A stretch of DNA of 64,000 bases, from contig JAXBDG010000006.1 in assembly GCA_036320915.1 (NCBI GenBank), forward strand, positions 620,001-684,000, read 5' to 3'. Source of the stretch: Linnemannia elongata (Eukaryota; Mortierellomycota; Mortierellomycetes; Mortierellales; Mortierellaceae). The translations under genes were made by a program, and so were the position numbers. The notes under the pieces were generated by a model that saw nothing but the letters and a program-made list of their open reading frames with translations, ran no database searches and had not been told where the DNA came from. The stretch's first letter is position 1. Every line of letters starts with the position of its first letter. Positions 35,018-49,546 of this stretch are shown piece by piece.

Positions 35018-38000
35018 ATGGTCGAGACGAATCACGACACCGACACCATCTTCCAAGCATTTCGCTCAGAGACCGACCGAAGAGAGGTTCTCATCCCCGC
35101 CGTCCGACATCCTGTCCTGGGCGAACTTTACGTGATCTGGACCGACATCACCGACTGTTTCCCTCGCGCCTCACGAATCCAACACGACGACGAATTTATT
35201 CCCTTCCTGCGGGACGACAACCTCGTACGGTAAATACCTCTATTAAAAAAGGAACTTGGGGCTATGAGATAGAAGCGAGTGTGTTTACATTTCTAATGCA
35301 TGATTTTCTTGTTCAAATAATAGGGTCAAGCCCTTTGGGGTCCCATGCCATCCAGGAGTAGTTCTCGAAGTTGTCCTTGGAGAGACCCCACTAGTCGTGT
35401 CAAAGAGACGCGCCAATGGAAGATCCCGCAACAGCAACAACAGAAACCATCATTCTGGCGCCATCACCACCAACAGCATTGCTCACCCTGCAGAACGCTC
35501 TGGTTTGACCAACGGAGACAGCAGTGTGATAAAACAACAAGGCAGATCCTCGCACAGACCTCCAGTCAATGAAGGCGGCGACACGGACGAAATACACCCC
35601 GCGATCAAGACACAGGAAGGGTCTCAAGCCAGGGATGGGGATCTCTCTAGTATCTCAATCCAACAACAAGCGTCGACCAACGTTCAAGCGCTAAACTCTA
35701 AGGAGCAACCACCGACGACTTCACCACCAAGATCTTCAACAAACCAAGCACCTGCCAAACCTGTCGCGACCACCAATGCCACCACCGCCACCACTACCGC
35801 TGTTACCACCACCGAGGATGGAGCACTGGCTGGACAGAAGGCTGTATGGAATGCGATTGCCGGGGCGTACAACTCTACTCTGCCCTACAAACGCCCTCCA
35901 AGGTCCGAGCCTACAGATATCAAGGCTCTTGTGGAACTGCGCGTGAAGACTATCCTCAAGGACTATCTTTCGTGGACTCAGAGCTGCCATCCTCGATTCT
36001 TTTGCTTCCTCCCCATTTTGCCAGATCCCGGTCCGAACGCGACGGCAGAGGGAGAGCCAGACTTCAGCGATGCGATTCAGAGCGACACCAGGTTCCAACT
36101 TTACTACTTTTGCGACTGCGGTGATGTTCCAGGATTTGAGGGTCGCTGGTATGGACATTGGACCATCAAAGAGGGCGAGCATTACCTTAACAATGCTACC
36201 GGAGAGAGCACGACACAGGCGCAGCTGGAGGATATCATTCCGTTGGTGGGTACATCCATGATGGCCTATCTGGAGGCGCTCAAGTATGGAGCGTATGTCA
36301 ACGATGAGCTCATTGTCCCGCCTCAAACTCACCCCGATGCCCAGCGACGCATCTCTTTGGCCATCCGCTATTTCGAGTCCAAGGGCATCCGATCCTCTGA
36401 GGGGTACTGGAGGGATCGCCTAACAGGAGTCCGTTCAGAGGATATCAAGCCTGTCACCTCGCCACTGCATGAGCACCGGGTCGAATTCTGGAGGATAGTC
36501 GAGAAGAACCGCTGGGTACGGTTAAGCGAGGTGATCCCTTACAAGACGACTGGGGGTGATGTGAGGTGGGTCTGTCAGTCCCATTGGCACGCCATGACGA
36601 ATCTGGCAGATATCCAACGAGCCACGGAATTCTCAAAGAACCCGCAGTCGGCCAAGAGCGAGTACAGGATGGCCCAGGGAGCGTTCATCACCGAGATCCT
36701 CAGCATGCAGAGGGCGAGGGAGTTTTTCCAGCTGGCTGAGAGAATGACATCCACCATTGTGCTCCGAGTATCATTGGACTGGGACTTGACGTCTGGAGAC
36801 GAAGACGAGCTAAACTTGTTAATTGGACGGATTTCTGCAACGGCACTACATCTCACCGTTCGACGCAAGACTCGGTGCGCCTCAGGGGCGGTCGTAGGAT
36901 TTGCGTCAGGGTATGTGCAGCTGACATTGGCGGCGATCTGGAACCCAAGCATTGAGATCTTTATGTTGCTGCCTCGCCCTCCAGCGGATGAGCCCGACTT
37001 TTCTGCTTACTACGAACGCCACTACATGCTCAGCTCCTGTGACTCCTTGTGTTCGGACACGATGGCGACTCTGATGAAGCAAAAGAAGGGTGCGCCGGCC
37101 AGAGCCATCCTTCAAGCTTCCGACATTGACCTTGCCGCCGCCTCGATCCGCAAGCTTGCTAAAGGGCTCCATTACTTTTCCGAGTTGCAGCTGACAAAGG
37201 AGTCCATTCAGGTGAACGCGATGATCAAGTTCAAAAACAAGTTGGGCAACTCTGAGCTCATCCCCAAGGACACGGACTACAACAACGGCGACTTGTTCAA
37301 GTTTTTCGAGCAGCGGGAGTGGATCGATGATGTCGAGTGCGATTGCTCCGAGGCCGCCATCAGTCAGCTTCTTTTGCTGCACAACTTGACCAGGGTGGTT
37401 GTTTGGTTCTCGCTCAAGCAGGACCGAGTCAAGATCCGGGAGCTGATCAAGGTTAACAAGAAACTCAAGGAGCTGACGTTGCACGATACCGAGAGGGATG
37501 ACCCGAGCCAGATCTTTGAGACCTACAAGGCGCTCTTGGCGAATCACCCGGCGATCGAGCTGTTTGAGGTCCGCCAACACCACATCGACACTGCGGATTC
37601 GACTTTTGCTTGGAAGAATCCCAAGGAGCCGACCAAGATGCGAGTGGCGATTACGTGCTATGCCGGAGATAAGGTCCAGTCGATGCTTCAAAAGTACGCG
37701 CCGTTGATCGACAGACTTACAATTGAGCACCTCAAGGCGAGCGATGCTGCAGTGTTGGAGAAGTCGACACGACCCAAGAAGGGACCTTTGTCGTTGAAAT
37801 GGCTCGGGATCCACAATGTCCATCTGTTGGAGGCGGCTGTGTTGGATGATCTGAAGAAGGTCATTTTGAGGAGCGACATTGATCAGGTGATGGTGACTGG
37901 TTCGACGTTCAAGGCGGCGATTCTTCTGGACGATGCGACGACGTTGGCGCGACATGATGTCAGTAACAATGCTCGAAGGACGGTCGCGAAGAGTGGCGCT

Positions 38001-38612
38001 GTCAAGAAGTGGGACGATTTTGCGGAGGAAAAGGCCAATGTGGGTGTTTGGGCCGAATTTATTATGGGTATCCGGACCAAGTTGACAGACATGTCCATCT
38101 CGACTAAGGATCCGGCGAATATTTTGGCAGCTCTGGAGGCGCAGGTGGTTCCAGGAGAGCAGCCTGATATGATTCGTCTACAGGGGTTCACGATGACGGG
38201 AGTCTGGACACAAAGTATCCTGTCGTACCCCTGGATGGAGAGACTCTTGCTGTCGACGGGTCATGGCGCAACGGCAACTTATCTTGAGGACGGTCGACGG
38301 AAGCAGATCCTGACCAAGGTTACCCTGACGGGGTCGCAGATCCTGGATGAAGATTGGAAGCGAATCCTCAAGAGCTGGGACTTGTTCCAGATGGTTCGAC
38401 TTCATATCCGACAAAAGTCCAGGCTGTCGGTCGAGACGCTGTTGGCGATGATCGAAGCTATCCCCATGAACAGCCCATCGTTGCGGCAGTACCTTGTGGA
38501 TGATAGTCAGCCCATTAGTCCTGAAGTCTCGCGAGCCTTTGAGGCCAAGATGAAGACCAAGAGTGAGAAGTTTCATACCACTGTCATTCTCCAGAGCCTT
38601 CACATGGCTTAA
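35018..38612 (+). CDS. large repeat-family protein, tandem paralog C (unknown function)
   Basis: Two exons: 35018-35229 and 35324-38612, with a 94-base phase-2 intron, giving 1166 aa. Exon 1 carries the family module in a more diverged form (RHPVLGELYVIWTDITDCFP) and continues as VKPFGVPCHPGVVLEVVLG. The linker (about 95-240) is Q/N/T/P-rich, not acidic. The core reads LVELRVKTILKDYLSW, FFCFLPIL (near 297), YYFCDCGDVPG (near 330) and YLEALKYGAYV (near 385). The C-terminal half keeps the family pattern (SLKWLGIHNVHLLEAAVLDD, VWAEFIMGIRTKLTDMSI). It lacks some of the residues shared by A and B, so it is the outgroup of the three. No signal peptide, membrane helix or enzymatic motif is visible. 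Confidence 0.85.
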
Positions 38613-39271
38613 TCTCTTATTTATTTCTTCCTTGTGAATAAAAAATACCTGTAATGACACACCTGGTGTGCTTTGGTGGCGCTTTCATAGACCTGTATTG
38701 GTATGAATGAAGCTGTTTAAAGATTTATAAAGGGGGGTGTTTACATGAGCGCGAGGCAGTTCGAACCAATCAAAAGGAAAAAAAAAAAAACAAAAAAAAA
38801 CAAGGCTCTTCCTGGGTTGGTGAAGGTGCTCACAGTTCGACGAATCGTCGGAGGCAGGGCTTCACGGTGTTCACCCTTGGTCCGTGGCCCACATTTTAGA
38901 GTCCCTTCATATCTTAACAACTCTCTTACGTTAATTACAACTGTTGCGCATAACCAGTACTGACAAACACAAGCAACAAGTAAAAAAAAAAAAAAAAAGG
39001 GTAACCAAGGGATAGCTTTTCTCATAAGAAAAAGTATTTATTTGTCGAAAAAACACAGAAACCCAAAAAAAACAAGTTCCGCTCCCACTTCAAGAAGTAG
39101 GGAGGAACCAGAAAAGTGTGAGCCCCTTTGTCCTTTTTCCATGTTTTTCCCTGCTTTTTCTCCTTTCCTCCTTTCCTGGGCACTGACTTGGTCTGATGAT
39201 GGGTGTAAGAAATCCAGAGAAAGAAGTAAAAGAGTCCGGCAGAAGCTTTGAAGAGTTGAAGGGCGAATAAT
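38613..39271. other. convergent intergenic region
   Basis: Holds the 3' ends of paralog C (+) and the ubiquitin-eL40 gene (-). A-rich stretches with AATAAA-like elements (near 38636) are consistent with polyadenylation sites. No gene is visible. Confidence 0.55.
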
Positions 39272-41015
<1,744 letters not shown>

Positions 41016-42290
41016 TTAGTTCTTGTTGGCACGGACACCCTTGGAAGCCTTCTTGGGGGCAGCCTTGACGGGCTTCTGGGTGGCGAGGACAGCGGCAACG
41101 CGGGCAAGAGCGGCCTGTTTGAAACAATAAAGATCGATCGAGAGATAACAGAGTTAGTTTCAACCAGTTAACCATAGACACTTATACAAAAGAGGAAAGT
41201 GGGAGGAAAACACGTAGTAAACACGTTTCCATAGTAAGAGTCAAAGGTTGGAAAGATGAAAGAGCAATAAGGAAAAGGTGGAGAAAGGAAATAGGAAGAG
41301 ATGTTCCCAAGTTACAGTCGCAAAACTTTGAATAAAGAAAATTCATTGTTTGATGAGTTGCAGAACATTGGCCAGGTCCTCGCCCTTTCTTGAAAGAGCA
41401 GAGGAGATTTGTAATCTTGCAAATAATGTACGCCCAGCTTTCATGTTAAATGGAATCTGCTGGGTTCTAGCACTTTGCTGAAGAAATGGAGGGCATTGAA
41501 AAGAAAAGGAAACGGTTACTGAGAGTGTTGTTCTTACCTGGCGGAGGTCAGCACGGTAACCGGCGCGGGTAAGACCAGCGACGGAGCGGGCAGACTTGCG
41601 GATACCCTTGGTGAGGGTGACCTTGGTCTTGGGGGTGGAGACAACAACACCACGGCCGGAGGCAGCGGCGGCAATGTCGATGGTCTAACGTAGTCGAAAA
41701 AGTAGTTGGGAGAAAAAGAAGCACTCGGGTCAATGCCTAAATCATATCGAGCAAACTCTGAGCCTTCTCGCCACCAAACAGTCCTCTGTCCAAATGTCCC
41801 TCAATGGTGGCCAGCGATATGTCGCGAGTAAGGGCTATCGTGTAACTTCTTGGTCCAGTATTACAACGCCCAAAAGATCAATTGAGTAGTCGTCCGTGAA
41901 CTCAGACGAGCAATGGGTCCCGTAAAGCCATAATGGTCTCCCTATGCCCATGTTCCTTCCCTCCTTGCCAGAGTTCCAATTTTGCTTGTGTGCTCCCAAT
42001 GTACCTTCTTGTTGGCGATTCCAGAGAACTTGAACGAGTTCTTGTTCAACAAGTTGCCAGCCTCCGAGGAGAACTGAACGCCGGAGCGCTTGACCAAGAA
42101 GGAGTTGTTGTTCTTGATGAGGAGCCTGTGAAAATTAACGATATCCATTCAAAAAAGAGGGTTGAGGTCAATATTAATTGTCTAGTTTGTCCATGTGTCC
42201 TTTTGAAGTGCAGGCAGGCGAACATATTTCTTAGTTGGAACACACAAGTGCGGCTCGTTTTTTTTCTTACCAGGTAAGATCAGCCGACAT
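41016..42290 (-). CDS. RPL28: 60S ribosomal protein eL28
   Basis: Four exons on the minus strand: 42290-42271, 42125-42005, 41684-41538 and 41114-41016, giving 128 aa. The first exon is only 20 bases (MSADLTW). The protein reads [18 protein letters not shown], then [47 protein letters not shown] and an Ala/Lys-rich C-terminal tail ending [10 protein letters not shown]. This matches eukaryote-specific eL28 of the large subunit, which has no bacterial equivalent. Introns of 145, 320 and 423 bases make up most of the gene, as often seen for ribosomal protein genes. The splice phases are 2, 0 and 0. The product is slightly shorter than the human protein. Confidence 0.95.
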
Positions 42291-42859
42291 TTTGAACTAG
42301 CAAAGGTTCCAAATCGAGAAAATCAATAAAATCGATTAGATGATGGTCTCCCCATGAATTCTGGTTGGTAGCCCCTCCGTGATCATGAACATCCCGGTAT
42401 GGTGACTGGATCCTGTTTTTAGTGACATCCTGATCAGCGATTCGTAAGGACGGGGGGCAAGAAAAGGATGCTGAATCAGAGTTTCGGCATGACTTTTTGC
42501 TGTATGAAAATATTTTTTTTGGGTCCGTTGTTTCTTTGCCGAAAAAAGTGCGATGTTGATCCTGCATTATATGTAGGTTGCTAGTTGAAGTTGGTTCCTG
42601 GCCATCCCTTGTTCAATCCTATTCCCTGCAGTTGCCCCTTGGCGCACACACGCCCAAGTTGATCAAGCCAAGTGCAGCACTGTACATAATCCCAAATGAT
42701 GTGAAGAGAAGGAATTCAACACAACCTCGAATCAACCGCAAATAAAAAACCAGCTCGCAGAGACAAAAAAATGATTGGCCGGCCTCTTTAAATTTGTACG
42801 GTGACGTCACTACTTTTTTCTAGGAGCCTGGCCAGTGGTCGCAAGGCTATCCTTAGCAT
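42291..42859. other. promoter of eL28 and 3' flank of CAF1
   Basis: A co-oriented spacer between two minus-strand genes. No gene is visible; open frames are short and unsupported. Confidence 0.55.
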
Positions 42860-44421
42860 CTAGTTACCGTTTATTGCTGGCTTCTGAAAACCGTTGGGCT
42901 TGCCATTTGCCAGGCCTGCTGACGCGTTGGTAATAAGCGGGCTATCGCTTCCCGCTGCAGAGTTGAAAGCAGCGATAGAATTAGGAGGTTGAGTCGCCGT
43001 CGATCCGACTGCCGATCCAAGTCCATATAAGTATCCACTATTGATAAAGGTAACATCGTGTTGTTAGACTAATGAAGTAAAAGTGTATCCTTGTCGATAT
43101 TTTCGTTGACGCTAGGGTCCAATTGCAACCTACAGATACTTGCTGTCGTCGATAGTATCATCGAAAAAGATCTGTCTCATTTTGAAAAACGCAGAACAAG
43201 TCAAAAGACTGTCGCTTCCTGCCTGATGCTGTGCACCGATCCGTACAACCTAGTCAAGACATAGAGTAGGAAGATCTAGTCGTCAGCCGCCGAGCAATAG
43301 CAATTGAAGCATGTTCGACAGGTGAAAGTAGGCCAGTCAAGTTACCTGCAAGTCATTGGCGAGATCCTGCAAGCCACCCTTCAGGTTCTTGCAGCTCTTC
43401 ATCAGATACTTGATGTCATAGATGCAAGGAAAATATGTCCTTAACAACTCAAAAAAATCGTGCTCCTCTCCAGGCAATGGGCTGCAAGTCAATACCTTGA
43501 GAAGGTAACCAAAATCATATCCACTATAATGCCACACAGCGAGAAGGATTCCGTTAAAGTCTACTTCACGCATCCCTTCTACAACTTTAAACCAAACAGT
43601 GTTGGGTAGCTTTGTTTACCTGTGAAAGGAGATCCATTTGACGTCGTCCAGCAAGACAAATCCCGAGCTGATCAGAAGTTCTCCAAACCGGTGGATGTCG
43701 ATGCCAAAGTCTTCGTGTTTTTGAAAGTTGATGCCAGACTTAATCAATAGGTCAATGGAGTCCTGTGCATACATATCATCGCTATTTGGAGATGAAGAGA
43801 ATGGTACAATCCAGTCAGTATTCTGTGTCAAATCTACATCCGTCGCAAATAGCCAGTCGCTCACGGAATACTTACTTGAGGTTAAATTTGAAGTTGAACT
43901 GCCATGTGCATGCATCCTTGGGCACATTGCCATTTTCGTCCGCAAAAGTAACGCCAAGCTGGATCATCTTAAGCAGATCCACGTTGCATCGAAGTGTCTG
44001 GTAGTGGTAGTCGGCCGATGTCCGAAAGTTGCCTATGTGTATTATATCAGCACTGAATTATTTTAGCCTCTTGAACAATAGATTCAACACGGTCCGGGGT
44101 GCATCGAGCGCATTTCGTTAGAGGAAGAGAAATACCATACCAATGGGCCGTGCGACGACGCCTGGGAACTCTGTATCCTGTCGAACGATGGGCGTTGATG
44201 GACATGAAATCGGTCAGTTTTCTGGGTTGAGTTGCTGCCGTCTCGTTCATTATTTTTGTCACCTCCTCGTCCTGGAAGCTCAATGCGCCTAGGATTACAT
44301 ATCAGGGGCATACCATCGCAAGATACGGATAGTGGTCGACCAGTTCCCGCAAAAGCGCCATTTCTTGATCCAGGTTCTCTGCCCAGACCTCACGGATAAT
44401 AGAACGCTCGGGGCTCGGCAT
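42860..44421 (-). CDS. POP2: CCR4-NOT deadenylase subunit CAF1/POP2
   Basis: Seven exons on the minus strand: 44421-44314, 44177-44141, 44032-43876, 43781-43620, 43523-43346, 43249-43134 and 43037-42860. They total 936 bases or 311 aa, and exon 2 is only 37 bases. The DEDD exonuclease fold is complete: [13 protein letters not shown] (D37, E39), [22 protein letters not shown] and [13 protein letters not shown] with the following [19 protein letters not shown]-rich tail after KYLGYLYGLG extends beyond the human CNOT7 length. It shortens poly(A) tails of mRNA in the cytoplasm as part of CCR4-NOT. The gene is divergent from eIF2B-beta. The junction between exons 6 and 7 uses a GTAGGT donor. Confidence 0.95.
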
Positions 44422-44991
44422 GGCTAGTGTGGAATGTATGAATGAGGAGCTACTTGACCGATGTCAGTAAGAAAGGTGGTGTCCGCCCCAAAAGGTACTC
44501 GGTCAAGGCATCGCATGCGGGTGGGTTTGAGGAAGTTTATTTAGGACTGCAGATGAGTTGAAGCGAGCCCTACCTGTCTGTATAAAGTAAGGAGAGGTAG
44601 GTTGAAGTCGAGTCAGGAGAAAAAGGGATGACGAGCTGACAATGGGAAAGAAAGAAAGGATGTTGATGTCATTCGCCCTCTCTTGCACACCCAGATAAAG
44701 TGAGGGAACACGGTCTAATCCAAACACCCCGTAAGCGAGAATCTCCCAAAAGAAAATCTTCCTCTTTGTGTGTCTGTTGCCCTTTTGTTGTTCAAAATGG
44801 TCCTCGTTCGCTGATCAACTTTGAATCAGTTATCTTCCTTCCCAACAGCACTCCCACTTGCTAATTCCCCTCGACATCAGGATCAACCTTTGCATTGCAC
44901 TTTCAACGCACTCACTCCAACTATCACTCTCACACTCACCCTCTCTCTCTCTCTCCTTAATATCCACCATACGCATTTGACGATCCAAAAA
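44422..44991. promoter_or_regulatory. shared divergent promoter, CAF1 / eIF2B-beta
   Basis: The start codons of CAF1 (-, 44421) and eIF2B-beta (+, 44992) are 570 bases apart with no gene between. The region therefore carries both promoters. A CT-rich leader (about 44930-44957) precedes the eIF2B-beta ATG. No clear TATA box is visible. Confidence 0.6.
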
Positions 44992-46574
44992 ATGAGCAAA
45001 GGAACTAACGACTTGGTCGACATTTTGGTGGCAAAGCTCAAGCGCCGCCAGCTAGTTGGCTCCTCAGCAGTCGCCCAGGCAACTCTGAAGCTGCTGATTG
45101 TTGTCATCTCCAAAAACAACTGGTCCAAGGCCAATGATCTTCTGAACCTCGTTCGATCCGTTGGCCAAAGGCTGATTGAGGCCAACCCCACAGAGCTCGC
45201 TATCGGAAATATTGTCCGTCGTGTGCTGCATGTCATTCGAGAGGAGTACCGAGATGCTGAGGCGAGCTCAAAGTCGGACGATAACTCTGAGTTCCAATCA
45301 GCTCCCCTGACAACATCATCGTCCATGTACAACCTCTTGAGCGAGACGAGCTCGGACGACAAGGAGTTCACTCACGCTTCCAGCAACCTTCGAAGTGACA
45401 TTATCCAGGAAGTGAGGGACATTCGTATTGAACTGGATACAATCTACGAGAACATCAAGAACCAGGCCACCAACCACATCCATTCAAAGTATGATTTGGA
45501 TGAACAGCACTTATATTTTTGACATTTCAGTTTGAATCACTCCATCAATCGACGCTAACTGTTGTCAATGTGTTTTGTGTTGCGATTTTGTGTCACAGCG
45601 AGATCATTATGACTATTGGTCATTCAAGGACTGTCGAGGAGTTTTTGAAGATGGCATCTAGCAAGCGCAAGTTCCATGTCTTGGTCGCCGAGACTGCTCC
45701 CTCGTAAGGAGAAAACAACAACAGAATGAAAATTGTGGTTATGAACTAGCGCTCTTTCGTACAGCACACAAACCTTGCATATCATTTCATTTCCGAACAC
45801 TCTCGTAGATATCTCGGGCAGGAGATGGCATTAGAGCTCTCCAAGGCAGGTATTGAGGCCACAATGATTCCAGACTCGGCCGTGTTTGCAGTCATGTCGC
45901 GCGTCAACAAGGTTATCCTCGGAACTCATGCAGGTTAGTATCAGAGTCTTCTTGTTGCACTTGTCCGACGTTGCAAAGAAATGGGTGCAAAAAAAAAAAA
46001 AAAAAAGGACGCTAGTCATCTAGCCCCTGCTTGCTCTCAATTGATCTTATTTCTTGTGCCTTTTTTTTTTTTGCATAGTATTGGCAAACGGAGGTCTTGT
46101 CGCCATCTCTGGCACACATATGATGGCGGCAGCAGCCAAGCATCATTCGATTCCAGTTGTGGTGTGCACAGGGCTATACAAGTTGTCGCCATTGTATCCC
46201 CACGACGAGGACAGCTTCAATGTCGTGATGAACCCCGATGCAGTTCTTGGATTTGAGGAAGGAGACCTGATGGAGAAGGTGACAGTGACGAACCCGTACT
46301 ATGACTATGTCTCGCCCGAGTTTGTCAACCTGTTCATCACCAATCAGGGCGGACATCCTCCTTCTTACCTCTACCGTCTCATGTAAGCGTTTTGTTTTAT
46401 TACCATGCAATCGGATATTATGTGTTCAATGTTATGTGGCAATGCTAATAATTTACGATTTGACAAGCACACGTTTTTCAACCAACGGAACCTAATGCTT
46501 ATTTCTTTTGCTGGTTGTGCACTAGTGTGGAGAACTACGACCCTAACGATCATTCCTTTGATCCATTGGCATGA
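44992..46574 (+). CDS. GCD7: translation initiation factor eIF2B subunit beta
   Basis: Five exons: 44992-45488, 45599-45703, 45809-45933, 46079-46382 and 46526-46574, giving 359 aa, close to the yeast protein. Introns are 110, 105, 145 and 143 bases with phases 2, 2, 1 and 2. The N-terminal helical domain ([20 protein letters not shown]) is followed by the Rossmann-like domain of the alpha/beta/delta family: [64 protein letters not shown] and the C-terminal [18 protein letters not shown] and [14 protein letters not shown]. It is part of the regulatory core of the guanine nucleotide exchange factor for eIF2 and senses phosphorylated eIF2-alpha. Exon 1 contains a serine/acidic insert (about 90-130). 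Confidence 0.95.
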
Positions 46575-47271
46575 GGGTCGTATCTATGTATCCTTTTTTT
46601 ATCCGCCTCTGGTTGTACTTTTAATTGGACATCATATCCATTTTTCATATTCCACTCTTTATATTCATATTCATTTTCATACACCTACTCAATTGTTGTT
46701 TCTCACATCGCCATAAAGGTACAGAATGTCTACATTCCTGTCATGTTCATGTTGCATTTGCTCTTTCCGATTGTTCCCAGGTGTCAATCAGTCAATCAGT
46801 CAGTGAAGGCATGAGATCGAAATTGGACCTGATATTACATTTCTTGAACTATTCTGTCGTGTAGCGTGAGAGTGAAGACATGTTGATGTGCCCATGGACA
46901 ACAACCATCCATTTGAGAACAAGGTTCAATGATGCTGAGAGCCCTCATTGTTGTTTTTTCTTCTTGTCTTTTCACCATGAAGCGAGCGGGATGTATTTCT
47001 GCCCATTGAAACGTACATGTCGTACTTGACCTAGTATGCAGGTGGAGGGGGAGGAGAGGAGGATGCGAGGTGGTTCATCCGGCAGCCCCCCCTGTGAGAG
47101 AAGAAAAAAAAATAATTCTACAATGGGCGCCTGTCAATGTACCAACAAGGATACCTTCCACCAGAGCCATCCATGAACGCTCATTGCCGTTGATGCATTT
47201 GTTCTCACCATGACAGCTCAACTGTAGTTGCCATTGTACCATTGTAGGCCAAGGAACGACGAAGACGCAAG

Positions 47272-47275
<4 letters not shown>

Positions 47276-47342
<67 letters not shown>
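47276..47342 (+). repeat. (GA)n microsatellite
   Basis: Pure GA dinucleotide repeat of about 33 units, facing a CT tract 225 bases further on. Confidence 0.95.
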
Positions 47343-47347
<5 letters not shown>

Positions 47348-47563
47348 ACATGTTGATTGTTATTGTCGTTGTCGCTGTCACTCTGATTGTCATTTGTCGT
47401 TTTACTGTCCGCTGTTTGCTGTTTGCTGTTTGATGCTGCACCTTGTCTTCCAAGGGTTCGCTTGATTCTTTTTTTTTTTTATTAATAGCCTTGAGAACGA
47501 CCAGCACGGAACCCAGCCGGAACCCCATCCAGAGATCTATTCTATTCAATCCATTCCCTTCCT

Positions 47564-47567
<4 letters not shown>

Positions 47568-47649
<82 letters not shown>
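47568..47649 (+). repeat. (CT)n microsatellite
   Basis: Pure CT dinucleotide repeat of about 41 units, 300 bases upstream of the receptor-like kinase start codon. A shorter CT run (about 48592-48626) lies in the first intron of that gene. Confidence 0.95.
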
Positions 47650-47655
<6 letters not shown>

Positions 47656-47949
47656 CTCTTTTCTTCCCTTCCCTTTCCCTGCTTCATCCTTGTTCACATA
47701 CCTTTCTCTCATACCTACCATACCCTCACATCTTCACTTTTTCTCTTTGCTCTCTCCTCCTTCCTCGCCCCTTTTCCACCTTTGGCACCAACACCTCTAT
47801 TGTCTGTTGGCAATCATCCTCGCTCCCATCCAACTCTTCTTCTCCCATCACCTCCTTTCTTTTTCATCTCCTTCATCCTCCTTCCTAATCCATCTCTTCT
47901 TTGCCCCACTTTTCATTCGATTCGACACATCCACACACTACGAACAGCC

Positions 47950-48584
47950 ATGCCGAGGGACATCCTCCCTTCGCACCGGCTCCTGGACCATAGCAAAGCA
48001 CCAGCTATGGTCGTAGTACTCTTATCACTCTTCTCGACCCTGGCAACCATCCCTCCAGCCTCGGCAGCGATCACTCCACTCGCAGATGCTAACCCACCCT
48101 GGCGAGCCTTTCATGGAGCAGCCATTATTGACACCTCAATGGTCATTTTTGGCGGCACAACAGACCCGACCACCAACCCCTACGGTGCACTTGTCCCTGG
48201 ATCGAATGATCTCTGGGTCTGGAGCACTACCCTGCGGCAGTGGTCTCGACCGCAGACCCAGTTCCAGTCACCGACGACCAACGCCACTAGCACCAATGCG
48301 CCCTCTCCACAAAAGTTTCTCGCCTCCTTCCCCACCACGTCTCAGGGCAAGATGATGGCTTTTGTCAGCAACTCAACCAGCCCGTCCTCTGCCTCGTCTA
48401 CTTCCGAAGAACTCCTCGTCCTCGACACCACCTTCTGGACCTGGTCCGTCCCTACTTCACGTAATATATCTACAACAAGGGCACTCACTCGATGTCAACA
48501 ATTGTTCTCTTATTGTCCTCTTGTAAATTGCATTCTTTCGACATCGACAAATAACAAATGAGCGATCTGCACATTATCCATCAC

Positions 48585-48629
<45 letters not shown>

Positions 48630-49513
48630 CCTCTCACTCCACTCCATCTCAATGAAAGGACCGCATTGTCTTCGACAACCACAACAACACTTCTGACGCT
48701 GCCTTTTTCATATCTCATCCCCTCGTTTCATGTATTACCCCTTCCCTGTTCCCTGTTTCTCAAATAGCAAATCCGGCTTTTACGCCTTCCACACGACTGG
48801 GCGCAGCGGTCGGCATTTCGAATAATCATGTCTACATCCATGGCGGAGCACCTGCCTCCAACGGTTATGCCTCCTCGGGGGTTTTCAGCGACTTTACAAA
48901 GATGGTAAACGACTCAAATGATAGCAGACCCCACTCATCACTCAAGAACGACAATCGATAGATCCCTCAGATAACTTACTCTTCTTTTTGTTAATGCAAC
49001 GAACGACTGATAGGACGAAAGCACATTCGAGTATTCACAGCTCGCCGGCGGAACCTCGTTGATGTACCACTCTATGTGCAAGCTGTCTGGACTCAACATA
49101 ATGGTCACCTTTGGAGGCACTGACGGCACCGCAAGCGCCTTCAACAATGTAAACACCTTCGACCTTGACAAAGAAGTCTGGGACGTCCAGCGCGTCGTCA
49201 ACCCAGGCGTTGGAGGCGGTGTCCCCTCTGCAAGAAAGGGCCACACCGCGGTGTGCCTGAACAACACCATGGTGGTTTACGGTAAGATGCACTGCAAATG
49301 CACAAATATCCCGACACCTCCTTCCCAACACCTCCCTACTACTTCCCTTACCTCTCTCTGGTGCTGCTCGCATGCATCCTTTTTTTCTTTCCAACCACTC
49401 TCTCTCCCTAATTCTAACGTTGCACAAGAGGGACATGAAGACCTAAACAAACAAACAATTGAAGACATTACTACAAACCCAGACACACATAAACGCTCAG
49501 GCGAGCGAACATC

Positions 49514-49546
<33 letters not shown>

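Larger units (their letters stand above)
46575..47949. other. intergenic with long (GA)n and (CT)n tracts
   Basis: Contains the 3' flank of eIF2B-beta, an uninterrupted GA tract of about 66 bases (47276-47342) and a CT tract of about 80 bases (47568-47649). The second is complementary to the first. A T/C-rich leader then runs to the start of the receptor-like kinase gene. A long frame upstream of 47950 is the translated CT tract and not a real N-terminus. Confidence 0.7.

Noticed and set aside
41115..42004. Box C/D snoRNAs in the eL28 introns
   Set aside because: I searched by eye on the minus strand for TGATGA and CTGA in proper order and spacing and found none.
47205..47687. 160-codon minus-strand frame containing (RE)n and (SL)n
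   Set aside because: It is the GA/CT microsatellites translated; no other coding evidence.
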